A stretch of 61,076 nucleotides of DNA, from NCBI GenBank assembly GCA_022827025.1, contig JAJDTT010000182.1:1-61076 (forward strand), given 5' to 3'. The notes below the pieces were generated by a model, which had not been told where the DNA came from, made no database searches, and was given only the letters and a program-made list of their open reading frames with translations. The stretch comes from Acidobacteriota bacterium (GTDB lineage: Bacteria; Acidobacteriota; UBA6911; RPQK01; JAJDTT01). The position numbers and the translations under genes are program-made. The first letter of the stretch is position 1, and every line of letters starts with the position of its first letter. Shown here piece by piece: positions 26,488-34,652 of the stretch.

Positions 26488-27390
26488 TCACTTAACCACC
26501 TCCCACCGGCCCGCTCTGTCCGATCCGACTCTGCGGATCGCGCCAGCGGCTTTGAGCTTTCCGAGGTGGTACTTGATCCCGTCAGGCGTGATGCCGATGC
26601 GCTCGGCGAGTTCTCGCCGCGTGAGCTCGGGCTCGGCACGCAAATAGCTCAGGATTTTTTCCTGGGTAGTTATCTGGGTAGCGGCCGCATTGATCTGGGT
26701 AGTGGGAGTCGTTGTCCGGGTAGTACTTGGCTCCGGGCGGTCTTCTGGCCGGTTTCCGGCCGACTCCTGGCCATCGGCCGGGCGATCGGTTACGACCCAG
26801 CGCCCCGCTCTGTCTGATCCAACGCGACGAACGGAACCGTCAGCCTTCAGTTTGCGCAGATGGTACTTGATCCCATCCGGAGTAACGCCGATTCGCTCGG
26901 CGAGTTCGCGGCGGGTCAGTTCGGGTTCAGCCCTCAGGTAGTCCAGGATTCGTTCCCAGGTAGTCTTCTGGGTATCCGGGCGGTTGATCTGGGTAGTATC
27001 AGGCGTGCTCGGGGTAGTGTTGTGGGTAGTACTGAGGTCGCGGTCCTCTCCCGGCTGCCGTCCGACGGCCTTCGGGTCTTCGTCCGATGCTCCTCCAGGC
27101 CGCCAAACCCTCGTCAGGAATCCCGTGCTCACGTCGAACTCCGGTTCTCGCAGGCCAGCTTCGGCGCAGCGGCGGATCATGTCCACGGTCCCGGTTCCCA
27201 TCCTCTCGATATACCGCAGCAAGTACATCGACTCCGCCAGCAGCGGATTGCCCGGGAGCGACTGGTGCGGCAGGCGCAGCTTGTCCACAGTCAGGGGCGG
27301 CGGCAACCGGCCCGAATTCATGACCTCAAGCCGGTCCGCGAACAGCATCACCTGAATGCTGCTGTTGTCCGTATAGTCCCGGTGGGAAAC
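26488..27390 (-). pseudogene. 5'-truncated ATP-binding/winged-helix protein (COG2865-like), copy B
   Basis: The coding part begins abruptly within the HATPase-like domain (HRDYTDNSSIQVMLFADR at about 27390) and runs to 26488 without a break. The AlbA-like N-terminal half is missing. Downstream are two nearly identical winged-helix units, each with an AEPELTRRELAERIG helix and a GIKYH recognition region. They are separated by Thr/Gln-rich linkers (TTQIN, ATQITTQ) that come from CTGGGTAGT-type short repeats in the DNA. A shorter product could start at 27351. The stop is one base before the hsdR start, so translation was coupled to the restriction gene, and a regulatory or accessory role in the type I system is likely. 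Confidence 0.75.
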
Positions 27391-28108
27391 CGGTCGATGA
27401 TCGCGGTTTCCAGGTCGTTCTCGGAGTGGGACAGCTTCTCCTCCAAGCCGAGGAATTCCAGCACGACCGGGTCCTTGATCAGGTCCGACGCCTTCTCGAC
27501 CACTTGTCCCTCCCGGGCGAGGCGGCGGACCTCATGCTTGTCGCGGCTGAGCGCGAGCCGCTCGTAGAGGGAGCTGCCGAGTTGCCGCTTGAGTTCGCGG
27601 CCTCGATCTCGTAGAAACGGCGGGCTTCGGGGTCGGTCACTGACAGAAGCGTGACGTAGTGAGACCAGCCGAGGGTGAGATGCTGAAGCAGCGTGGTGGA
27701 AGCAGACCGCAGTACTTGGGGCAGGCCCTCTCCTGATACCGTGGATTTCGCAGACGGCGTTTGCGGATTCTGGGCAGCGGCGGAAATCGCAGACAGTGTC
27801 TGCGTTTTTCCGGCTTGTGGCAGGGTTTCTTCGGATTGCAGGTAGAAGCGTCGAAACTGCTCAAGGGATCGCAAGGAAAAACCCCGCCCGACCCTCGCTT
27901 TCAGAGCTGCCGACAGCTTCTTCAGCGTCTGCGCGCCATACTCCGCCCGGTCAGCACCCCTCTGCTCGTACTCCACGATGTAATAGCCGAACAGCCAGTT
28001 CCGCACGACCAGCGAGCGGTCGACGGCGCGGGTGGCGAAACGCCGAGTCTTTTCGTGAGTCTGCCGGCAGAACTCGACGAGGCGTTCGAAATCGAATCGC
28101 TCGCTCAC
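27370..28108 (-). pseudogene. yhcG (DUF1016) nuclease gene, frameshifted and truncated, copy B
   Basis: The start overlaps the hsdM remnant stop as ATGA. The N-terminal domain (RAVDRSLVVRNWLFGYYIVE) and most of the middle are present in frame to FYEIEA near 27600. There a small deletion shifts the frame. The following RELKRQLGSSLYERL, LGLEEKL and DLETAIIDR segments, typical of YhcG, are in another phase. The sequence then joins the ATP-binding gene inside its HATPase domain, so the whole C-terminal PD-(D/E)XK catalytic domain is lost. YhcG proteins are putative nucleases often associated with type I restriction loci. Confidence 0.82.
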
Positions 28109-28790
28109 GTCGGCAGCCCCATCTGCCTCAGGTGGGACTCGACTCTGGCGCTGTAGTCCTCAACATGACGCTCCAGTTCCGGCAACGCGTCCGCATAGCG
28201 TCCTGTCAGCACCCTGACCCGGTCCACCAGCCCACCCGCCAATCGCTCCACCTGCTGCTCGATGCTGGCCTCAACGCTTCTCACCCACTTGTCGTTCACA
28301 ACGATCTCGGCAATCTCCGCCACGGTTAGCGTCGCGTAGCCGGCGAGCACTTTCGCGTCCAACTCCGTCTGTGCCGCATGAGGTACTCGTACGCGTCGCC
28401 CGGGAGGTCGTAGCCATGGGCGCGATTGGCGCGAAAATCGAGCCCCTCGAAGATCCCGACGAGCTTCGTGAGACGGTCCTGCATCTCCTTGCCCTTGCCG
28501 AGCTTGCTCCCGTCGTTGAAGTCCGCCTGGTTGATCACGCCCTTGAGCAGGTAGTCGCTGGCATTGGCAAGCTTGCCGATGACCTTGTTGATTCCGTCGC
28601 CGATCTCCTTGGTTCCCTTGAGAGCGACCATGTCGGCGAAGTCGTCGTCGCCTGCGTACTTGTCCGAGACGTACTTCATGAAGAGCAGGGTGAGGATGTA
28701 GTCCTTGTACTGGGACGCGTCCATGCCGCCGCGCAACTGGTCGCAGCTCTGCCAGAGCGAGGAGTAGAGCTGGGATTTGCGCAGGGGCAT
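28105..28790 (-). pseudogene. hsdM: hsdM, type I modification subunit with catalytic core deleted
   Basis: Two parts of HsdM remain. Codons from 28790 encode the N-terminal helical domain (LRGGMDASQYKDYILTLLFM to DAYEYLMRH, ~145 residues). The last 88 codons, in another frame, encode the HsdM C-terminus (DAKVLAGYATLTVAEIAEIV to HLRQMGLPT). The intervening methyltransferase core with the SAM-binding and NPPF/DPPY motifs, roughly 280 residues in normal family members, is absent. The junction lies near 28370. No specificity subunit (hsdS) is present, so no modification can occur. The stop overlaps the yhcG start, showing the original operon order hsdM-yhcG-ATPase-hsdR. Confidence 0.88.
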
Positions 28791-28797
28791 GGCTGGA

Positions 28798-28989
28798 TCA
28801 GTAAGTGGGCTCGGAGATCAGGGGAGGAGGGGCCAACACCTTCGGCTTGGTGCGAGCCAGCAGGCATTCGAGCTGACGGAGCAAACCCGTGAGCGCCCGG
28901 ATGACGTACAGATAGGTTCCGCGCTTGGAGGCAACCCGCACCAGATCCGCCATCCGCCACATGACGCTCGTCAACTCAGCGTAGTTCAT
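28798..28989 (-). pseudogene. Short hsdM-like N-terminal remnant of a second lineage
   Basis: 63 codons upstream of hsdM. The sequence resembles the first helix pair of another class of type I methyltransferase subunits (pattern ...WxxADLLRGxxKRxxYxxVILPLTVLRRLDCVLxPTKxKVL). Here it reads WRMADLVRVASKRGTYLYVI, then LLRQLECLLARTKPKVLAP. Nothing after this motif is retained. It may still be transcribed with hsdM. The match is by motif only, and an unrelated small protein is possible. Confidence 0.5.
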
Positions 28990-29057
28990 GCCTCAAATGC
29001 AACACGTCGCCTGCGGCTCAGGGCCGATGAAATGTCCGGCCCAATCACACAACAGTA

Positions 29058-29086
29058 TTGATGACAACGAATTCGTTGTGTATTCT
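29058..29086 (+). promoter_or_regulatory. Predicted sigma-70 promoter of the two-ATPase operon
   Basis: TTGATG at 29058-29063 and TATTCT at 29081-29086 are separated by exactly 17 bases and lie 37 bases before the ATG of the first ATPase. Each hexamer matches four of six consensus positions. The spacer is almost filled by a perfect palindrome, described separately. A GAGG ribosome site at about 29112 completes the leader. Confidence 0.6.
29064..29079. promoter_or_regulatory. Perfect 16-bp palindrome, candidate operator
   Basis: ACAACGAATTCGTTGT is its own reverse complement. It occupies the spacer between the predicted -35 and -10 boxes, the classic place for a repressor site. A further ACACAAC at 29047-29053 repeats the half-site with one extra base pair, matching GTTGTGT at 29075-29081. 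The cognate regulator is not evident nearby. Confidence 0.65.
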
Positions 29087-29122
29087 CTCGGGAGACCGGA
29101 ATCACGCCAACTGAGGACAAAC

Positions 29123-30358
29123 ATGAGACCAACGGTCGGCCGTTGGGTGAGCGGCGAGGACTTTTTTGACCGGGAGGGCGAGCTGCGGGTGCTGGAATCC
29201 CACGTCCGGGGTCGCAACCACCTGCTGTTGACCGGGCAGCGGAGGATGGGCAAGACCAGCATCGCCAGGGAACTCGGACGGCGCCTGGAGGGGAAGGGCT
29301 GGATCTTCCTTTTCGCGGACGTCGAGGGTTCCACCTGCGCCGAGGACGCAGTGGCGACCATCGCGAAAGAGACGTATCCCATCCGTTCGATCGCCTCGCG
29401 CCTTGGCACCGGAGTGAGGGAATGGGTTGGCGAAAACCTCGATGAAGTCGGCGCCCACGGCTTCCGCGCGAAATTCCGGGCCGGGCTCAACGCAGGCAAT
29501 TGGCGACGCCTTGGCGAAAAGCTGCTCCAACAGTGCGCTGACCAGGACGCCCCTGTCCTTCTTGTGATCGACGAGTTGCCCATCTTCCTCAAGCGCATGC
29601 TCCACCACGACGGAGCCGCGCGGCGCGTGGACGAATTCCTGAGTTGGCTGCGCGGTGCGATTCAGTCGTTGGGAGACCGGGGGCCAGTCTTCATTGTGTC
29701 GGGCAGCATCGGACTCCAGCCACTCGTCCATCGCCTCGGGATCCCGGATCGAATCAATCACTTCTACCCCATTCGACTGCAGCCCTGGGACCGAGCGACG
29801 AGCGTGGAGTGCTTCGAGCGTCTTGCCGAGGGCGAGGGATTGCGGGTCGAAGACGGAGTTGCGGACGCGGTCTATGGCGCCCTGGGGCTTGGGATCCCGC
29901 ACCACGTGCAGTCCTTCTTCGCGCGGATCCGGGACTTTGCCACCCTGAGAGGGACACGTGCGGTGACCGTCGAGGATGTTCAGCGCGTTTACCAGACCGG
30001 GTTGCTGGGCCCCTTCGGGCAGAACGACTTGGTCCACTACGAGACACGCCTCAAGGATGGTTTGGATGACGAGACCTTTTCGATTGCGATGGAGATTCTC
30101 GCGGAGGCCGCGACGTTGGGGGCGTTCACACGCCGCGCCCGACGCTACCTGGAGGAGCAGTACGAAGAATTGGTGAATGACATCCGCGGACGGGTAGCCG
30201 ACGCAATCGAGATTCTGGTGCACGACGGATACATCGAGGAAAGCGAGAACGGGCACCGGTTTCCGTCTCGGTTGCTTCGGGACTGGTGGGCGGCACGCTT
30301 TCGGGATCACCACGTGCCGCTCGAGAGCCGGTGTCCCGACCCCACAACCGTGGACTGA
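29123..30358 (+). CDS. P-loop ATPase, first gene of a two-ATPase module
   Basis: 411 residues. Walker A is GQRRMGKT at residues 38-45. Walker B is VLLVIDEL at about 145-152. A sensor-like strand (FIVSGSIGL) follows near 190. The C-terminal ~100 residues look like a winged helix or lid (AMEILAEAATLGAF, then DAIEILVHDGYIEE). This is the AAA/STAND-like archaeal-ATPase group (COG1672 type), whose members act as regulators or NTP-driven switches. The ATG has GAGG eight bases upstream. It is followed after six bases by a second, different P-loop ATPase. The pair stands intact in an otherwise ruined defence island, and no function can be named for it. Confidence 0.82.
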   Translation: MRPTVGRWVSGEDFFDREGELRVLESHVRGRNHLLLTGQRRMGKTSIARELGRRLEGKGWIFLFADVEGSTCAEDAVATIAKETYPIRSIASRLGTGVREWVGENLDEVGAHGFRAKFRAGLNAGNWRRLGEKLLQQCADQDAPVLLVIDELPIFLKRMLHHDGAARRVDEFLSWLRGAIQSLGDRGPVFIVSGSIGLQPLVHRLGIPDRINHFYPIRLQPWDRATSVECFERLAEGEGLRVEDGVADAVYGALGLGIPHHVQSFFARIRDFATLRGTRAVTVEDVQRVYQTGLLGPFGQNDLVHYETRLKDGLDDETFSIAMEILAEAATLGAFTRRARRYLEEQYEELVNDIRGRVADAIEILVHDGYIEESENGHRFPSRLLRDWWAARFRDHHVPLESRCPDPTTVD

Positions 30359-30364
30359 AGACCG

Positions 30365-32287
30365 ATGAGCGGCGAACCCGACCCCACCATCCGCAAGTTC
30401 AACCCCGGCCTGCTCCAGTCCGATAAGGAGATCAAGGAGCAGTTCGTGGTTCGCAGTCACGAACTGGGACTGGTGCTGGAGGAGTTGCGGGGCAACATCA
30501 CTTCTCCCTCCTGCCAGCACATTCTGGTGGTTGGCCCTCGCGGACGCGGCAAGACCATGCTCCTTGCCCGAATCGCCGCCGAGCTCCGCATCCACGGGGA
30601 CTTCGCCGGGTCGTTGCTGCCGGTCCGGTTCATGGAGGAGAGCCAGGAGATCTTCAGTCTCACCGACTTCTGGCTGGAGACGATGTTCCAATTGGCCAAC
30701 GAAATCGACGGGGATGACGCCGAGCTGGCGAAGGAACTGGGAGACACCCGGGCCTCACTGTCGCTGCGCTGGCGCGAACAGATCACCGAGGCACAGGCCC
30801 GGGCGGCCGTATTGAACGCTGCGGATCGGTTGAAGACGCGGCTCGTCCTCATCCTCGAGAACCTGCAATCGCTCTTCAGGGACGCCCACGACGAGTTCGG
30901 CTGGCAACTCCGCGAAGTGCTGCAGACAGAATCCCAGATCATCCTGCTGGCCTCGGCCACCAGCCGATTCCGGGCGCTGGACGACGTGGATGAGCCCTTT
31001 TTCGAGATGTTCCGCATCGTCGGACTGGAGCCGTTGGACACCGAGGAGTGTGGTCGCCTGTGGCAGGTTGTGAGCGGGAGGCCGGCGACCCGGCGCGAAG
31101 TCAGGCCGCTCCAGATTCTGACCGGTGGCAACCCACGCCTCCTGGTGATGGCGGCCGAGTTCGCGCGGCATCAGTCTTTCCGCCGACTGATGTCGGAACT
31201 TGTCACGGTGATCGACGAGCACACCGAGTACTTTCGGGGTCACCTGGAGATCCTGGCGAAGACGGAGCGGCGTGTATACGTGGCCATAATCGACCTGTGG
31301 CAGCCGTCTTCGGCGAGCGAGATCGCCGCCCGGGCGCGCGTCGACATCCGGGTGGCATCGACCATGCTGGGGCGGCTGGTCGAACGCGGTGCCGTCATCC
31401 GGCAAGGCCGAGGCCGGAAGCGGCTGTATGCGGCTGCGGAGCCTCTGCACAGCATGTACTACAAGCTTCGGCGTGAGCGAGACAAACCGGCTGTCGTAGA
31501 GAACCTGATCCGGTTCATGGTGGCGTGCTACGAAGTCGGGGACCTGTGGGAACTGTCTGGGCCTCTTTCGGTGGAAGTGGCGGAGTCGGAGGCGCTTCGA
31601 CGGAGTTTCGCACGGGCGCTGGCGAGCAGGCCGCCTGCCGGCGACGGTTCTGTCGAGCGGACTCGAAACGCCTCCGCGCTCCTCAACAATGGCATTGCTT
31701 ACATGCGGCGAGGGGATCGCGCCCGTGAAATCGAATGCTACAGTGAGCTGATCGAGCGCTTCGATTCGCTCGATGAGCTTCGTTCTCACGTGGCTATTGC
31801 GCTTAGCTACAAGTGTATGGCACAGGCTGAGAGCGGTCTTGCCGATGAGGCTTTGAGTGGCTGCCACAGATTGGAACGCGCGATCCAATCACTTTCGAGC
31901 GACCGGAAAGAAACCGGCGAAGAACCCTGGGCCACCTGGTTGCGTTGGCGCGCGTTGGCTGCAAGGTCGCTGGCACTGGCGGTCCGAAGCGAACACGAAG
32001 CCTCGCTGCAGAGGTTCCGCGCCGCCTACACCGCGTTCCCGGCCAACAATGAGGTGACAATCCAAGAGATGCTCCGCCTCGTCGTAGCGCTGGTTGGGGC
32101 GGGTGCCCCACCCCGCGAGCTGGTGGATGTCCTCACCGGGGAGACATGCAAGTCCGACGGGCTGTTTCCCCTTATCGTTGCCCTCCACGAGCGCGCAGGC
32201 AGTCGGGTACGGGCGCCAAGGGAAGTCGAGGAGGTGGCCGCCGACATCAGCAGACGGTTTGACGAGGCCGCGGAGCGTATTGGTTGA
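30365..32287 (+). CDS. P-loop ATPase with winged-helix and TPR-like C-terminus, second gene of the module
   Basis: 640 residues. Walker A is GPRGRGKT at residues 57-64, preceded by a conserved-looking N-terminal FNPGLLQSDKEIKEQFVVR. Walker B is LVLILENL near 160, with Glu-Asn in place of Asp-Glu. A sensor strand (ILLASATSRF) follows near 198. Around residues 300-365 is a MarR-like winged helix (ASEIAARARVDIRVASTMLG). The last ~220 residues are helical with repeat-like pairs (LLNNGIAYMRRGD, ALSYKCMAQAESGLADEAL) suggestive of TPR units. The order NTPase, winged helix, TPR resembles STAND-type sensor ATPases used in signalling and phage defence. It starts six bases after the first ATPase, so the two are co-translated. 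Confidence 0.82.
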   Translation: MSGEPDPTIRKFNPGLLQSDKEIKEQFVVRSHELGLVLEELRGNITSPSCQHILVVGPRGRGKTMLLARIAAELRIHGDFAGSLLPVRFMEESQEIFSLTDFWLETMFQLANEIDGDDAELAKELGDTRASLSLRWREQITEAQARAAVLNAADRLKTRLVLILENLQSLFRDAHDEFGWQLREVLQTESQIILLASATSRFRALDDVDEPFFEMFRIVGLEPLDTEECGRLWQVVSGRPATRREVRPLQILTGGNPRLLVMAAEFARHQSFRRLMSELVTVIDEHTEYFRGHLEILAKTERRVYVAIIDLWQPSSASEIAARARVDIRVASTMLGRLVERGAVIRQGRGRKRLYAAAEPLHSMYYKLRRERDKPAVVENLIRFMVACYEVGDLWELSGPLSVEVAESEALRRSFARALASRPPAGDGSVERTRNASALLNNGIAYMRRGDRAREIECYSELIERFDSLDELRSHVAIALSYKCMAQAESGLADEALSGCHRLERAIQSLSSDRKETGEEPWATWLRWRALAARSLALAVRSEHEASLQRFRAAYTAFPANNEVTIQEMLRLVVALVGAGAPPRELVDVLTGETCKSDGLFPLIVALHERAGSRVRAPREVEEVAADISRRFDEAAERIG

Positions 32288-32391
32288 CGACATCAAGGTG
32301 AGGCAGAGTCAACAGACGGATCCCGGTCGACCTCCCTACGCTCGGCAAGCCGCACCTCTTATCCGCCTCTCGTCCCACCCCAACAGCCCGG

Positions 32392-32547
32392 TCTCGAAGC
32401 TCGCCGGATCGGGATGGGGCGTAGGCGATGGCGACCCGGACTGAAGATTGCAAGGTGGCAGAACTCCACCGGAACGGCCGGCATGCGGCGTTCCGGATGA
32501 AGCCGCCGCGTCAATCCCGGTAGGGGTCGAACTCGCCCGCGGCGGCC
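32392..32547. repeat. Right direct repeat at the rtcB 3' end
   Basis: This is the counterpart of 22890-23036 in the same orientation. It covers the last codons of intact rtcB and ~120 bp beyond its stop. The two copies bracket the restriction/ATPase segment and suggest that the segment was inserted at, or duplicated with, the rtcB 3' end. No gene is seen between 32288 and 32510. Confidence 0.75.
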
Positions 32548-33692
32548 ATGGCCACGCCGATGGGGTCGAGAGTGTGCAGGATCCTGATGGTGCCCCGGTG
32601 CGCCTCCAGGACCTCGGGCAGCCGCTTGTAGCAGTGGGGCGATTCGTCGGTGCCGGCTCCTCGGAGTTCCACTCCCATGCCGCGGACCCAATTCAACATC
32701 ATGTCCCGGCTGATTTCCCCCGCCGAAATGCGAACCCGCTTTCCCTTTTTGAACCGGGTCTTGCCGGCGGCCCGGGTCCGGGACAGGACCCGCCCGGCGC
32801 CGTGGACGGTGGAATAGAGGGCCTGCTCGCTCTCTTTCGAGTCGACTCCTTCCAGGATCACCGAGTGGTCCCCCATGGAACCCCCGACGAATCCCTTCTG
32901 TCCGGGAAAGGCGGGAGTGGCTCCCTTGCGAACCACCCACAGACGGCGGCCTCCATGCTCTTCTTCCCAGGCGAAATTGTGGTGATTGTGGACCTCCTCC
33001 AGGATCTCCGCTCCCAGAATGGAAGCGACCTTGCCGCAGACCCAGTCCCGCCCCGCGTAGGCATAGCGGCCGGCCAGCTTCATGCAGGCCACGTATTCGG
33101 CCCCCAGTTCGGTTTCCACGTCCAGCAGCACCGGGTCCACGTGCATCCCGTTCTTGCCGCCACCGGCCTTGATGAAGTGAGTGGCCAGCTTGTGGCCCAG
33201 ACCGCGCGACCCGAAGTGCACTCCGGCCCAGATCCGCTGCCGCTCGTCGGAGAAGAGGTCGACATAGTGGTTGCCGCCCCCGATGGTGCCCAACTGTTTT
33301 CGGGCGACCGGTTTCAGCCGCTCTGCCACCGGTATCTTCCAGGCCGGGTCGTCGTCGAAGAGGTCGTGGTCGACCGATTCCCGGTTGACGCGGCCGACGC
33401 CGAAGGAGAGGGACTTCCAGATCTCATCCATGATGGACGGGATGTTCTTCCGGATGTCCCCGTGATCGCAGTCGAGCCGGACCGCCTTGTTGCCGCAGGC
33501 GATGTCGAACCCGACGCCCGAAGGGCTGACGCGGCCCTCGTAAGCGACGACTCCGCCGATGGGGACCGCGTAACCCAGATGGTGATCCGCCATCAGAGCG
33601 CAATCTGCCGCCTCCCCGGCGCAGTTCTTCATCTGGAGAACGGCGTTCTCCTGGGGATCCCCCCACACCGGAATGTCGCCGATGAACCGCAT
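32511..33692 (-). CDS. rtcB: RtcB RNA ligase
   Basis: 393 residues, near the shorter end of the RtcB range. Conserved metal and GMP sites are visible: GVGFDIACGNKAVR (metal Cys), GGGNHYVDL (His), HFGSRGLGH (His), HHNFAWEEEHGG, and the catalytic His in STVHGAGRVLSR near residue 310. The enzyme joins 2',3'-cyclic phosphate or 3'-phosphate ends to 5'-OH ends of RNA with GTP and Mn(II), in tRNA or rRNA repair. The frame is open upstream into msrA, but the ATG at 33692 begins the recognised domain. Its 3' part exists as two decayed fragments at the other side of the defence island. Confidence 0.93.
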   Translation of the reverse strand: MRFIGDIPVWGDPQENAVLQMKNCAGEAADCALMADHHLGYAVPIGGVVAYEGRVSPSGVGFDIACGNKAVRLDCDHGDIRKNIPSIMDEIWKSLSFGVGRVNRESVDHDLFDDDPAWKIPVAERLKPVARKQLGTIGGGNHYVDLFSDERQRIWAGVHFGSRGLGHKLATHFIKAGGGKNGMHVDPVLLDVETELGAEYVACMKLAGRYAYAGRDWVCGKVASILGAEILEEVHNHHNFAWEEEHGGRRLWVVRKGATPAFPGQKGFVGGSMGDHSVILEGVDSKESEQALYSTVHGAGRVLSRTRAAGKTRFKKGKRVRISAGEISRDMMLNWVRGMGVELRGAGTDESPHCYKRLPEVLEAHRGTIRILHTLDPIGVAMAAAGEFDPYRD

Positions 33693-33718
33693 CTCAGGGC
33701 GAGAGAATCGCGATCCGC

Positions 33719-34372
33719 TTATTCGGACAAGTTGACCTGGCGTCCCTTCCAGACCCGCTTCAGGAACTGGTCCCGCCCCGAATTCCAACGGTAGTAGCGG
33801 TAACGAAAGGCGTTCTTCTTGTAGTAGTCCTGGTGGTAGTCCTCGGCCCGGTAGAACCGGTTGAGTTCCCGGATCTCGGTCACGATGGGCCGATCGAACA
33901 CGCCGGATTCCTCCAGGCGCTTTTTCGACTCCTCGGCCAGCTTCCGCTGCATCTGGTTCTCGTAGAAGATGACTGTCCGGTAGTGGGCTCCCCGGTCCAC
34001 GAACTGGCCGCCGGCGTCGGTGGGATCGACGTGCGTCCAGAACACCTCCAGCAACTGGCTGAACGTCACCCGAGACGGATCGTAGACGGCCTGCACCGCC
34101 TCCACGTGGCTGGTCCTCCCGGCGGCAACCTGCTTGTAGGTGGGATTCACCTCGGTGCCGCCGGCGTAGCCGGAGACCACCTCCTTGACGCCGTCGACCT
34201 TCTCCAGGTCCGCCTCGACGCACCAGAAGCATCCGCCCGCCAGCGTCGCCGTGGCCGTATCCGCGCCGCCGGCGTCAGAGTCGTCGCTCGCCAACTGCGC
34301 CCAGGCGCCAGGACCGTACAGGAAGAGCGACAGAAAGACCCCGGTCGAGCCGATCTTGAAAAGATGCCTCAT
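33719..34372 (-). CDS. msrA: Peptide-methionine (S)-S-oxide reductase, exported
   Basis: 217 residues. A signal peptide (FKIGSTGVFLSLFLYGPGAWA) precedes the MsrA domain with the catalytic Cys in GGCFWCVEAD near residue 50, VVSGYAGG, the THVDPTD segment and YHQDYY. It repairs oxidised methionine in periplasmic proteins. The ATG at 34372 has GGAGG six bases upstream and fits the signal peptide better than the earlier ATG at 34399. It lies 26 bp upstream of rtcB on the same strand, so both repair enzymes may be co-transcribed. Confidence 0.94.
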   Translation of the reverse strand: MRHLFKIGSTGVFLSLFLYGPGAWAQLASDDSDAGGADTATATLAGGCFWCVEADLEKVDGVKEVVSGYAGGTEVNPTYKQVAAGRTSHVEAVQAVYDPSRVTFSQLLEVFWTHVDPTDAGGQFVDRGAHYRTVIFYENQMQRKLAEESKKRLEESGVFDRPIVTEIRELNRFYRAEDYHQDYYKKNAFRYRYYRWNSGRDQFLKRVWKGRQVNLSE

Positions 34373-34652
34373 CGTCCACCTCCCCAGTTTCAGGAACATC
34401 CAGGTGATTGCTCCCTGTCATTGTGACCAACGGTTTCCGAGGTTGTCCAATGCGTCGGCCTGGAAGGATGGCGAGACTTGTGGTTTTCTTCATAGCGAAA
34501 TATGGAGACGAAGCCGATCTCTTCGCAGCCGGAGAAAACGATGGATTTGAACCCGACTCTTCACCTCGACTCGGCAACGTCGGCCGGTCGGACCCGAATT
34601 GCGGAGCGCGGCCGGGACCGGCGCGAACGCCCAGGGCGAAGGAGGTCTTGAG

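Noticed and set aside
26487-26639. Longer N-terminus for HsdR
   Set aside because: The extra codons overlap the winged-helix gene in another frame and are Ser/Arg-rich without similarity; the ATG at 26486 begins the usual HsdR start.
29123-32287. Reading the ATPase pair as a known STAND/Avs or GajAB-type system
   Set aside because: The first protein is small with no sensor repeats, the second has no nuclease or other effector domain, and no OLD/UvrD-type partner is present.
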